In this document: in pieces, positions 6,078 through 12,123 of the stretch
Layout: the number at the start of each line of letters is the position of its first letter
How positions within the stretch are numbered: the first letter of the stretch is position 1
Assembly: GCA_043749225.1 (NCBI GenBank)
Contig: JAYVEP010000081.1
Coordinates: 1-13,705, forward strand
Direction: 5' to 3'
From: JANXUC01 sp043749225
Lineage (GTDB): Bacteria; Acidobacteriota; Terriglobia; Terriglobales; Acidobacteriaceae
DNA: 13,705 bases
Made by a program: the position numbers and the translations under genes
Notes under the pieces: generated by a model
What the model was told of the DNA's origin: nothing
The model's input: the letters and a program-made list of their open reading frames with translations, nothing else
The model's database searches: none

Positions 6078-8189
6078 ATGACTACGGAATCTTTGAACGC
6101 CCTCGCGAAAGCTTCTTCCGCCTACCTGCGCAGCGCTATGCATCAGCCGGTGCAGTGGCGAGAATGGAACGAAGATACTTTCGCCACGGCACGACGCGAA
6201 AACAAGCCCATTTTGCTTGATATTGGCGCCGTTTGGTGCCACTGGTGCCACGTCATGGATCGCGAATCCTACGACGATCCGGAAGTTGCCAAGATCATCA
6301 ATGACAATTTTGTGGCCGTAAAAGTTGATCGCGACGAGCGCCCCGACATCGACAGCCGTTACCAGGCCGCCATCAGCGCGGTTAGCGGTCAGGGCGGATG
6401 GCCGCTCACTGGGTTTCTAACGCCCGACGGCAAACCGTTCTACGGAGGAACCTACTTCCCTCCTCTCGATCAGCACGGCCGGCCTGGTTTTCGACGAGTG
6501 TTGCTTTCCATCGCAGACGCTTACCGCGAAAAAACGGACGAAGTCACTGAACAGGCGGAGAAGGTAGTTCGTGCCATTCAGCAAGCAGAATCGTTCGCTG
6601 GCCGTGATGCCGATTTCTCCCCCAGCGTCATTCAAGCCATCGTGGAGTCCGCGATTGAAGCTCACGATGCGCGCAACGGCGGCTTCGGGCATGCGCCAAA
6701 GTTTCCCCATCCGGCGGCGCTCGATTTACTGATCGATCACGCTGCCCGCCACAAGGATGACCGCGCCAAAGATCTCTACCTGCACACGCTGGAGAGCATG
6801 GCGCGAGGCGGCGTGTATGACCAGCTAGCAGGCGGGTTTCACCGTTACTCGGTCGATGAAAAGTGGATCGTGCCGCACTTCGAGAAAATGTCCTATGACA
6901 ACTCGGGGCTGCTCAAAAACTACGTGCATGCGTTTCAAGCTAGCAACAATCCTTTTTTTGCCAACGTCGCGAAAGACATTATCCGCTGGATGGACGAATG
7001 CCTCTCTGACCGGGAACGCGGCGGTTTCTACGCCTCGCAGGACGCCGACGATTCCATGGACGACGACGGCGACTACTTTACCTGGACCCGCGCAGAGGCT
7101 TTAGCCGTTCTAACTTCAGAAGAAGCCGACGTTGCCTGCCTGCACTACGACATCAACGAAATCGGCGAGATGCATCACAGCCCCGCCAAGAACGTACTCT
7201 ACCAACGCGCTTCGGTTGAAGAAGTAGCTCGCCTCATGAAGCAGGAGCCAACAAAGATTGCCGAACTTCTGGATTCCGCAAAAAAGAAGCTCTACTCCGC
7301 TCGCCTCCTTCGCCCCACTCCCTACGTCGACAAAACTGCGTACTCCGGATGGAACGGACTTTGCGTTTCCGCTTATTTAGAAGCGGCACGCGTCCTCCAG
7401 CTGGAATCTGCGAAGGATTTTGCCCTGAAAACGCTTGACCGGGTCCTGGCCGAGGCCTGGCAGCCGGGGCGAGACTTACTGCACGTCATCGCATACTCCG
7501 ATCCGCAAGCGGCACACCGTGAAATCCCCGGCCTCCTGGAAGACTACGCGTTCGTTGCCGGAGCCTGCCTCGACGCTTACGAGACCAACGGCGATATGCG
7601 CTATTTCAACGCAGGCCGCGCTATCGCCGACACCATGATTGCAAAATTCTTCGATGCTACCGGAGGCGGCTTTTTCGATAGCGAAACAATTGCCCCGCAA
7701 GCGGCTCTCGGCGTGCTCGGCACCCGTCGCAAACCTTTCCAGGATTCGCCCACGCCAGCAGGCAATCCCGCCGCTGCCATCGTTCTCTGCCGCCTTCACG
7801 CCTACACACAAGACGCCAGCTATCACGATAAGGCTGAGCAAACACTCGAACTACTCGCGGGAGTCGCCGGACAATACGGTATCTTCGCGGGCACCTACGG
7901 CCTCGCCGCTGTCCATCTTGCATACCCGGAAATCCAAGTCGTCATTGTGGGCGAGGGAGAACTTGCCGATCAGTTAACTCAAGCTGCATCCGCCAGCTAC
8001 GCCATCAGCAAGTCTGTCGTCCGAATCAGCACAGCCGATGCTGCCGCAAAAGCTCTCCCACCCGCGCTGCTGGAAACCATTCCGAATCTTCCCGGCTTCA
8101 GTTCAGGTCAAGCAATCGCGGTTGTGTGCAGCGGTTTCACCTGCCAGCCTCCGACCTCGGACCCGGCGACCCTGCGCGGCCTGCTCTAA
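6078..8189 (+). CDS. Thioredoxin-like / DUF255 protein, YyaL family (SSP411-like)
   Basis: A 703-residue protein of the usual family length. Residues 1-165 form a thioredoxin-like DUF255 domain: QPVQWREWNEDTFATAR, then the redox-type motif W53-C54-H55-W56-C57-H58, VKVDRDERPDID at about 82-92, and GGWPLTGFLTPDGKPFYGGTYFP at about 106-128. The remainder matches the alpha/alpha barrel of the N-acylglucosamine 2-epimerase/cellobiose epimerase fold, with GGFGHAPKFPHP, GGVYDQLAGGFHRYSVDEKW, PHFEKMSYDN and SGWNGL as landmarks. No secretion signal is present. The bacterial function is not established; human SPATA20 is the animal homologue. The ATG at 6078 follows GGGAGA at 6069-6074. The gene is separated from the M20 gene by a repeat array and about 80 bp, and both read in the same direction. 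It is intact. Confidence 0.92.
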   Translation: MTTESLNALAKASSAYLRSAMHQPVQWREWNEDTFATARRENKPILLDIGAVWCHWCHVMDRESYDDPEVAKIINDNFVAVKVDRDERPDIDSRYQAAISAVSGQGGWPLTGFLTPDGKPFYGGTYFPPLDQHGRPGFRRVLLSIADAYREKTDEVTEQAEKVVRAIQQAESFAGRDADFSPSVIQAIVESAIEAHDARNGGFGHAPKFPHPAALDLLIDHAARHKDDRAKDLYLHTLESMARGGVYDQLAGGFHRYSVDEKWIVPHFEKMSYDNSGLLKNYVHAFQASNNPFFANVAKDIIRWMDECLSDRERGGFYASQDADDSMDDDGDYFTWTRAEALAVLTSEEADVACLHYDINEIGEMHHSPAKNVLYQRASVEEVARLMKQEPTKIAELLDSAKKKLYSARLLRPTPYVDKTAYSGWNGLCVSAYLEAARVLQLESAKDFALKTLDRVLAEAWQPGRDLLHVIAYSDPQAAHREIPGLLEDYAFVAGACLDAYETNGDMRYFNAGRAIADTMIAKFFDATGGGFFDSETIAPQAALGVLGTRRKPFQDSPTPAGNPAAAIVLCRLHAYTQDASYHDKAEQTLELLAGVAGQYGIFAGTYGLAAVHLAYPEIQVVIVGEGELADQLTQAASASYAISKSVVRISTADAAAKALPPALLETIPNLPGFSSGQAIAVVCSGFTCQPPTSDPATLRGLL

Positions 8190-8196
8190 ACCCTAC

Positions 8197-8235
8197 AAAA
8201 AAATTATGGCCGGGAGGCGTTTGCCTTTCCGGCCA
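8197..8235 (-). terminator. Intrinsic terminator for the minus-strand small-peptide transcript
   Basis: A GC-rich stem pairs tggccgg (8207-8213) with ccggcca (8229-8235), and an inner aggc/gcct pair closes on a GTTT loop. On the minus strand it is followed by TAAT and then seven T (8203-8197), the classic rho-independent layout. On the plus strand there is no U-tract, so it would work less well for the DUF255 gene ending at 8189. Confidence 0.75.
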
Positions 8236-8344
8236 ATTCCTTGGGGCCAAAGTGCACTCGAAGTTGAGTACAAGGATTCTGAATGTGACGAAAGTAATCT
8301 TGCTCAATTACGAACTGTCGAAGCAAGATAACTGTTGCCGGGCT

Positions 8345-8479
8345 TTAGCAATTTCGGCAACAACCGCGTACTGGACAAACTGGGCCACCTAGAATCGCTG
8401 AGCTGCTCGTAACAGCTCCGACGACAAAGGCACCCAGCAGACCACACAGCAGTAGAGTAACTCGCAGGGAATGCTTCAT
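8345..8479 (-). CDS. Putative small exported cysteine-rich peptide, 44 aa
   Basis: Short open frame, not recognised as any known family. It reads MKHSLRVTLLLCGLLGAFVV, then GAVTSSSAILGGPVCPVRGC, then CRNC. The first 28 or so residues look like a signal peptide: basic K2/R6, a hydrophobic core at 8-23 and a possible cleavage site around TSSSA. The remaining 16 residues hold four cysteines (C35, C40, C41, C44). A strong ribosome binding site, AAAGGAG at 8496-8490, lies 10 bases before the ATG. It is nearly the same leader as before the peptide gene at 11702 (AAAGGAGAAC), whose product also starts MKH. A perfect hairpin lies upstream and an intrinsic terminator about 110 bp downstream, so it appears to be a complete transcription unit. 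C12 at the front could suggest a lipobox, but there is no clean L-x-x-C consensus. Function unknown; secretion is inferred. Confidence 0.65.
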   Translation of the reverse strand: MKHSLRVTLLLCGLLGAFVVGAVTSSSAILGGPVCPVRGCCRNC

Positions 8480-8497
8480 GGTTGGTGTTCTCCTTTC

Positions 8498-8526
8498 AAT
8501 GCCCGCGCCACAACAGCGCGGGCATT
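8498..8526 (-). promoter_or_regulatory. Perfect 11-bp hairpin in the 5' leader of the 44-aa peptide gene
   Basis: aatgcccgcgc (8498-8508) pairs without mismatch with gcgcgggcatt (8516-8526) around a 7-nt loop. On the minus strand the hairpin ends one base before the AAAGGAG ribosome binding site at 8496-8490. It could stabilise the transcript 5' end or control access to the ribosome binding site. It has no T-tract and no upstream plus-strand gene, so it is not an obvious terminator. Confidence 0.6.
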
Positions 8527-8858
8527 CATTGTTACCAAAGTGACCACACTAACGCAAGCAAGAATTTTTTGTACCTAGTTGCCGCGTCGGCGCCACCTCC
8601 GTGGCTCAGCCATTCTCCTTAGAGCCCTTACGGCTCGAAGTGGCGCCCACGCCACGCCCGCATCGCCGCCTTCGAAACCAGGGTTTCCAGAAGCACAATT
8701 GCGTGGCTTTGAGCTCGGATTTGGAACAAACCAGACAGATCGGTAGATCCAGGGCGCGTAAAGACCAAAGCTTTCAGGAGACTGGCGTCTCCCAAAAGCG
8801 ACCCGGGGAAATCAAGAAAAACGGTTAAATTCAGGCCACAACGGGCGAATCGTCGAAG
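8527..8858. other. 332-bp gene-free spacer with palindromic repeat content
   Basis: No convincing gene was found on either strand. It contains a GTTACCAAAGTGACC motif (8531-8545), a multi-hairpin block (8589-8647), a small palindrome gaaacc-ag-ggtttc near 8674-8687 and ggagac-tggc-gtctcc near 8778-8793. A 75-codon plus-strand open frame at 8601-8828 is basic, low in hydrophobic residues and lacks a ribosome binding site, so I do not call it. Confidence 0.5.
8589..8647. repeat. Multi-branched palindromic block, probable dispersed repeat
   Basis: An outer stem ggcgccac (8589-8596) / gtggcgcc (8640-8647) encloses smaller palindromes. On the minus strand these are GAGCC-GTAAG-GGCTC, TGGCT-G-AGCCA and, alternatively, GCCAC-GGAG-GTGGC. 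The minus-strand text AAGGAGAATGGCTGAGCCACGG looks like a gene start but leads into no sustained frame. This style of element is typical of dispersed intergenic repeats; family membership cannot be shown from one copy. Confidence 0.45.
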
Positions 8859-9737
8859 CTATTGCCCCGCGGCGGTTCGCTGCGCTAAGGGAGGGTCTTC
8901 CACCGGAAGCACCGGCGACGACCGCGCCAGAGCCCTCTCGACCATGTCCTCGAACATTGGAATCAGCGATTCGGCGGGTCCCGGGTGCTGAATCTCCGTC
9001 AAGCCGCGATCCCAGCGCTGCGTCTTCAGACGGGTGGATTCGGCAACCGTTACCGGGCATTCGATCCAACAGTAGGTAATCCAAACCACGAGGGCCAGAT
9101 CATACGACAACATCAGTACCAGCGAGGCCGCGCCCTCAGAGACATAGCCTTTGTCATTCAGCATCAGCGCATAAATGACGACTTCTGCAGTTGCGACCAA
9201 TCCGAAGCCCAGGGCAAGCCCGAAACTACGATGCCTCCAGTGCAGGCGCAGGTACGAGGAAAACATCAGAAGGAAGAGAACCAAACCCATCTGCGCCAGC
9301 AGCAAACAGCGCTGAATGGCAACCACCACTTGCTCGATAATAAGAACTTTAGATGTCGCCGACGCAGCGACCACAACTCCCACTAGCAGCATGACCAACG
9401 CAGCCCAGCGGAATAGCATTGTGCCGAGGTCTTTCAGCGTGTGGAAGGGCCGGAAAACATCCATGGAAATCTCGTGCAATACCTTGAACCCTAGCGCGAT
9501 ACCGATCACCGTAGTTCCCCAATTCAAGTAGTACCAGTAGCGGTGGAAGAAGGCATCGGAAGACCAGTTGTAGAGGGGAAACAGGACCGTAAACATTGCG
9601 ACCTGGGCGAGCATAGAGCCGAAGAAGAACGGAAAGTCCTTATGCAGCTTGCGCCGCCAGAGAGAGTAGGCTACAGCGCCCTCCAACAAAGGCTGGGCAG
9701 CCCATAGAGCAGTGGAAACCGTTGCTAGTGACGCCAT
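8859..9737 (-). CDS. Seven-transmembrane protein of unknown function, paralogue A
   Basis: A 292-residue integral membrane protein with about seven hydrophobic helices (near 8-26, 37-55, 68-87, 107-125, 138-160, 172-193 and 203-225) and a soluble tail of about 65 residues rich in charged residues and proline. Landmarks are RRKLHKDFP (28-36) after helix 1, VFRPFHTLKDLG (94-105) before helix 4, and HWRHRSFGLALGFG (166-179) entering helix 6. The R-x5-FP and W-R-x7-LGFG motifs recur with the same W-to-LGFG spacing in the protein at 12124-12876, so the two are paralogues. I associate this family with acidobacteria; it has no function that I know of. The ATG at 9737 has an excellent ribosome binding site (GGAGGAG). 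It lies 138 bp downstream of the DUF58 gene on the same strand, and the 44-aa peptide gene follows about 380 bp later. Confidence 0.75.
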   Translation of the reverse strand: MASLATVSTALWAAQPLLEGAVAYSLWRRKLHKDFPFFFGSMLAQVAMFTVLFPLYNWSSDAFFHRYWYYLNWGTTVIGIALGFKVLHEISMDVFRPFHTLKDLGTMLFRWAALVMLLVGVVVAASATSKVLIIEQVVVAIQRCLLLAQMGLVLFLLMFSSYLRLHWRHRSFGLALGFGLVATAEVVIYALMLNDKGYVSEGAASLVLMLSYDLALVVWITYCWIECPVTVAESTRLKTQRWDRGLTEIQHPGPAESLIPMFEDMVERALARSSPVLPVEDPPLAQRTAAGQ

Positions 9738-9827
9738 CGGGTTCTCCTCCGAACCGCGCCGAAACCTTCCACAAAACGTGGGGGAATTTCGCTGGGTTCG
9801 AAGGTATCAGTACTGAAGGGCGTGGCC

Positions 9828-9845
9828 CAAGTAACCAAAGTAACC
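9828..9845 (-). promoter_or_regulatory. GGTTACTT tandem motif upstream of 7-TM gene A
   Basis: The minus strand reads GGTTACTTTGGTTACTTG, a direct repeat of GGTTACTT. An 11-bp core, TTGGTTACTTG, recurs exactly at 11356-11346 before the DUF58 gene, and GGTCACTTTGGTAAC at 8545-8531 before the 44-aa peptide gene matches at 13 of 15 positions. It could be an operator or part of a dispersed repeat. Confidence 0.35.
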
Positions 9846-9875
9846 TGCTCGCCACAACACTTTAGGATTACCCGG

Positions 9876-11306
9876 CTAAACTGACCGTAAATCGCAGACG
9901 GACGAGCTTGCGCTTAGAGCCGCAGGAATATCGGCTTGCGGTCGTGCCGTAAAGACCAGATTCTGCCCGCCGAAACTTGCTAATCCTGCCAGCAAGTCGG
10001 CTCCGACGGCAGGCTGAGCGATGGCCAAATAGCCCAAAAATTCGTGGACTTCTCGGGAATGGGCCAGGCCCGGCGCGATAAACACGACATCCATCGACTG
10101 CTCTGCCAACTGCCATGCCAACGACGCCGCAGCCCGAACACCACGCTCATATCCCGCCTCAGAAACCTCGCCCGGGGCTGGATTGTCGAAGATGATCCGA
10201 AAACGCTTTTCTTCGTCGCGCGAAAACTCACGAACCTTCAGCGAACCCGATTTTGCCGTCGCTTTCCAGTCCACATGGCGCGCCGAATCTCCGGGAACGT
10301 AGGCTCGAATGCGCACCAGATCTTGACCCACTCCTACCCGAGCGCTTTCCTGCTCTCCGGCGAATTGCGGCAGGATTCCAGCAAGATTTCTGCTCCGGTC
10401 CAGCGCCGGATAAACCACTAGATCCCGCGCCAGCTCAATGCGACGACGCTTGATCAGCAAGCCAAAAGGAAAGCCTGTCGCGAGTGTGAAAGCGTCTTGC
10501 CGGTAGAGGCCCCGACGCCCGAAATTGAGGTTGAGTTCTCCCCGCACGGAAGACGCCGCTGGAACCATCGCAAAGTGCAGGCTCCCGTCAAAAACTCCCG
10601 GGAGTCGCGGAGCATCCGGAAGGCGCCTGATTTTCAAATCGGCGATCCGCAACCACTCTCTGCCTGCGGGCCGGTTCAGCGGAAAAGCGAAGTCGCCCCG
10701 CACAGCTTGCCAGCGTTCCCGCTGCTTACCGGGCTTGGGTGGCGCAACCGTGACCGAGAGGGATGGCAAACCGCGGCGCCGCTTCCGTACGACTACACTT
10801 CCCCGCACGGATTCTCCAGCAAACACATGCCGGGGCAGCGTCACTTCCAACTCCAAATCGCTCAATATCAGGCTGGAACACACGCCCGAAACCAGAATTG
10901 CCGCCAGCATCGCGGAAACAATCAGGTAGAGCAGATTGTTGCCGGTATTCAGCGCCGCAACGCCAATCAGCAGCGTGGTCAGCACATAAATCATCCCAGC
11001 CCGAGTGACCTCGAAGTCGAAAGCATCCTGCCACCGTCCCCCTGAAACCACGCGCCCCGCCAGGTAAGGAACGGTCGCAATCCCCACCCAGACTGCCAGC
11101 AGCAGCGAAGCTCCGGCCAGAATCGCCGTGGCCCAGACGTTTCCAGCATCCCGCATCACGGTAGAGAAAATTGCAGTCGTGAATGCAAGCCCGAGCCCAA
11201 AAACAGCAATAAGGGAGCGCTTCCAAAGCTCAGGAATTGAGGCGAGCCTCTGCCAGAGCGCGATTGGACCAGCGGCAAAAGGCAGCATAGGAGTCGAGTT
11301 CGTCAT
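9876..11306 (-). CDS. DUF58 domain-containing membrane protein
   Basis: A 476-residue protein. Its N-terminal part contains four or five hydrophobic stretches (about 31-50, 58-80, 103-119 and 123-148). A beta-rich region follows, ending in NFGRRGLYRQDAFTLATGFP with FGLL after it (261-284). The diagnostic DUF58 block spans residues 326-361: VGQDLVRIRAYVPGDSARHV, then DWKATAKSGSLKVREF. A von Willebrand-like C-terminal half begins at FRIIFDN. DUF58 proteins usually sit beside a MoxR AAA+ ATPase and transglutaminase or vWA genes and are thought to act with MoxR in assembling or maturing envelope or metal-dependent proteins. None of those partners is seen in the window, so this copy looks orphaned. 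The ATG at 11306 is used although no strong ribosome binding site is seen; a second ATG six codons later is possible. Confidence 0.88.
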   Translation of the reverse strand: MTNSTPMLPFAAGPIALWQRLASIPELWKRSLIAVFGLGLAFTTAIFSTVMRDAGNVWATAILAGASLLLAVWVGIATVPYLAGRVVSGGRWQDAFDFEVTRAGMIYVLTTLLIGVAALNTGNNLLYLIVSAMLAAILVSGVCSSLILSDLELEVTLPRHVFAGESVRGSVVVRKRRRGLPSLSVTVAPPKPGKQRERWQAVRGDFAFPLNRPAGREWLRIADLKIRRLPDAPRLPGVFDGSLHFAMVPAASSVRGELNLNFGRRGLYRQDAFTLATGFPFGLLIKRRRIELARDLVVYPALDRSRNLAGILPQFAGEQESARVGVGQDLVRIRAYVPGDSARHVDWKATAKSGSLKVREFSRDEEKRFRIIFDNPAPGEVSEAGYERGVRAAASLAWQLAEQSMDVVFIAPGLAHSREVHEFLGYLAIAQPAVGADLLAGLASFGGQNLVFTARPQADIPAALSASSSVCDLRSV

Positions 11307-11701
11307 GGGGCGCTATCTCAGCTTCTAGGAAGGGGCGGGTAACAGCAAGTAACCAAGGACCGCTCACCAAGTAGTGCTCGCCGTTTTGGTAGCGCCGGCA
11401 TCCTGCCGACAGTCGCGGGGGCGTCTCGCCCGCGCAGTGGTGGCACCGGCAAATTGTGATAAGGCACTGCCGCCCGGACGTCAGCATGACCGCTTTCCTC
11501 TGCCTTCTCGCTGCCCGACCCAGTGTCGCCAACAGTTAGTGTTTCGATAACCGTACAAACTATTGACTGTCATCGCAGCGGGTTCCAGTAGCAGAATGCC
11601 CTTAAGCAGATCCTTCCTCTGTAATTCAGTTCTTGGGCCCTGTTTCAGAGTCGGGCTGCCAAGCTGTGCCAAACCAAAAAAAACATAAAGGAGAACCTCC
11701 C
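11307..11701. other. 395-bp intergenic region between divergent DUF58 and repeat-peptide genes
   Basis: No gene is called here. From left to right it holds the minus-strand leader of the DUF58 gene with the TTGGTTACTTG motif (11356-11346), a double-hairpin repeat (11394-11434), and a roughly 260-bp leader for the gene at 11702. That leader has an isolated TTGACT (11563-11568) without a well-placed -10 box, and an A-rich stretch (11671-11689) just before the ribosome binding site. Confidence 0.5.
11394..11434. repeat. Tandem GC-rich hairpins (bipartite palindromic repeat)
   Basis: Two adjacent hairpins share a design. The first is gccggc-atcct-gccgac (11394-11410), one pair being G-U. The second is cgcggg-ggcgtctcg-cccgcg (11414-11434). 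Repeats of the style GCCGGCATCCTGCCGGC / GGGGGCGTCTCGCCC are, to my knowledge, common dispersed elements in acidobacterial intergenic DNA. It lies in the divergent region, far from either start. Confidence 0.5.
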
Positions 11702-12025
11702 ATGAAACATGTACTCGCGCAGTGCTCTCTCACCGCTGTGTTGTTGACGGCGATGGCAGTTCCTCTGGCCGGTAACGGTGCAAAAGCGGCGGATCGGCTA
11801 AATCCGGCTAGAACGGTGCAGATGCCGACTGTGATCGCCGGAGCCGGGCCCGTACCGTGGCCATGTACCGGCAAGGCGTGCGCCGCGGTTGTTGACGAGA
11901 CGCCGACGATGCTGGCGGGAATAACTCCCGTGCCGTGGCCATGTACCGGCAAGGCGTGCGCCTCCGTTGTTGACGAGACGCCGACTGTGATCGCGGACGC
12001 AACTCCCACACCCGTGGCCGTATAA
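11702..12025 (+). CDS. Putative exported tandem-repeat protein with C-T-G-K-A-C units, 107 aa
   Basis: Not a family I recognise. The first 30 or so residues are a clear signal peptide: MKH, hydrophobic core at 9-23, and an AKA/A-type cleavage site near residue 29-30. The mature part has two full 26-residue units and one half unit. Unit 1 is at 43-68 and unit 2 at 69-94; both contain PVPWPCTGKACA followed by VVDETP. The half unit, TVIADATPTPVAV, is at 95-107. Each full unit has a cysteine pair (C55/C60 and C81/C86) separated by four residues. The coding DNA of the two units is nearly identical over the second half but not the first, indicating recent duplication with selective retention. AAAGGAG at 11687-11693, eight bases before the ATG at 11702, is an excellent ribosome binding site. 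It precedes the 7-TM gene at 12124 on the same strand. Possible roles: extracytoplasmic disulfide or metal-binding peptide, or a precursor of smaller peptides. Function unknown. Confidence 0.75.
   Translation: MKHVLAQCSLTAVLLTAMAVPLAGNGAKAADRLNPARTVQMPTVIAGAGPVPWPCTGKACAAVVDETPTMLAGITPVPWPCTGKACASVVDETPTVIADATPTPVAV
11828..12022 (+). repeat. In-frame 78-bp tandem repeat, 2.5 copies
   Basis: Units are 11828-11905, 11906-11983 and a half copy at 11984-12022. The block ccgtggccatgtaccggcaa followed by ggcgtgcgcc is identical in the first two units. Because 78 is a multiple of three, gain or loss of a unit keeps the frame. Confidence 0.85.
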
Positions 12026-12078
12026 GAAGCCTGGCTTCGTTCCGAGCTAGTCTTGCAGTAGTGGAAATTCTATTCTTG

Positions 12079-12121
12079 ATGCCTGCGGGGATGCTGCTGT
12101 AAGCTGGGCACCCGCAGGCAT
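12079..12121 (+). promoter_or_regulatory. 11-bp perfect hairpin directly before the start of 7-TM gene B
   Basis: atgcctgcggg (12079-12089) pairs perfectly with cccgcaggcat (12111-12121) around a 21-nt loop. Only TT separates it from the ATG at 12124. It may be a terminator or processing hairpin for the upstream peptide gene, but its T-tract is just three bases. Alternatively it is a leader structure that masks the weak AGG at 12116-12118, the only Shine-Dalgarno-like bases before that ATG. Confidence 0.55.
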
Positions 12122-12123
12122 TT

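Noticed and set aside
7476..7841. 121-codon minus-strand open frame
   Set aside because: It is antisense to the conserved DUF255 protein and its sequence resembles no domain.
8601..8828. 75-codon plus-strand open frame in the spacer
   Set aside because: It passes through the nested palindromic repeat, is strongly basic, and has no ribosome binding site or recognisable domain.
10497..11045. 182-codon plus-strand open frame
   Set aside because: It is antisense to the DUF58 gene, with proline/arginine/glutamine-rich composition typical of a reversed coding strand.
11563..11597. TTGACT as a -35 box for the repeat-peptide gene
   Set aside because: The nearest A/T-rich hexamer (cagaat) is 23 bases away, too far for a standard sigma-70 promoter.
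11828..12022. CRISPR or intergenic minisatellite reading of the 78-bp repeat
   Set aside because: The unit length is a multiple of three, the repeat lies in frame within a gene with a strong ribosome binding site and signal peptide, and there is no spacer pattern.
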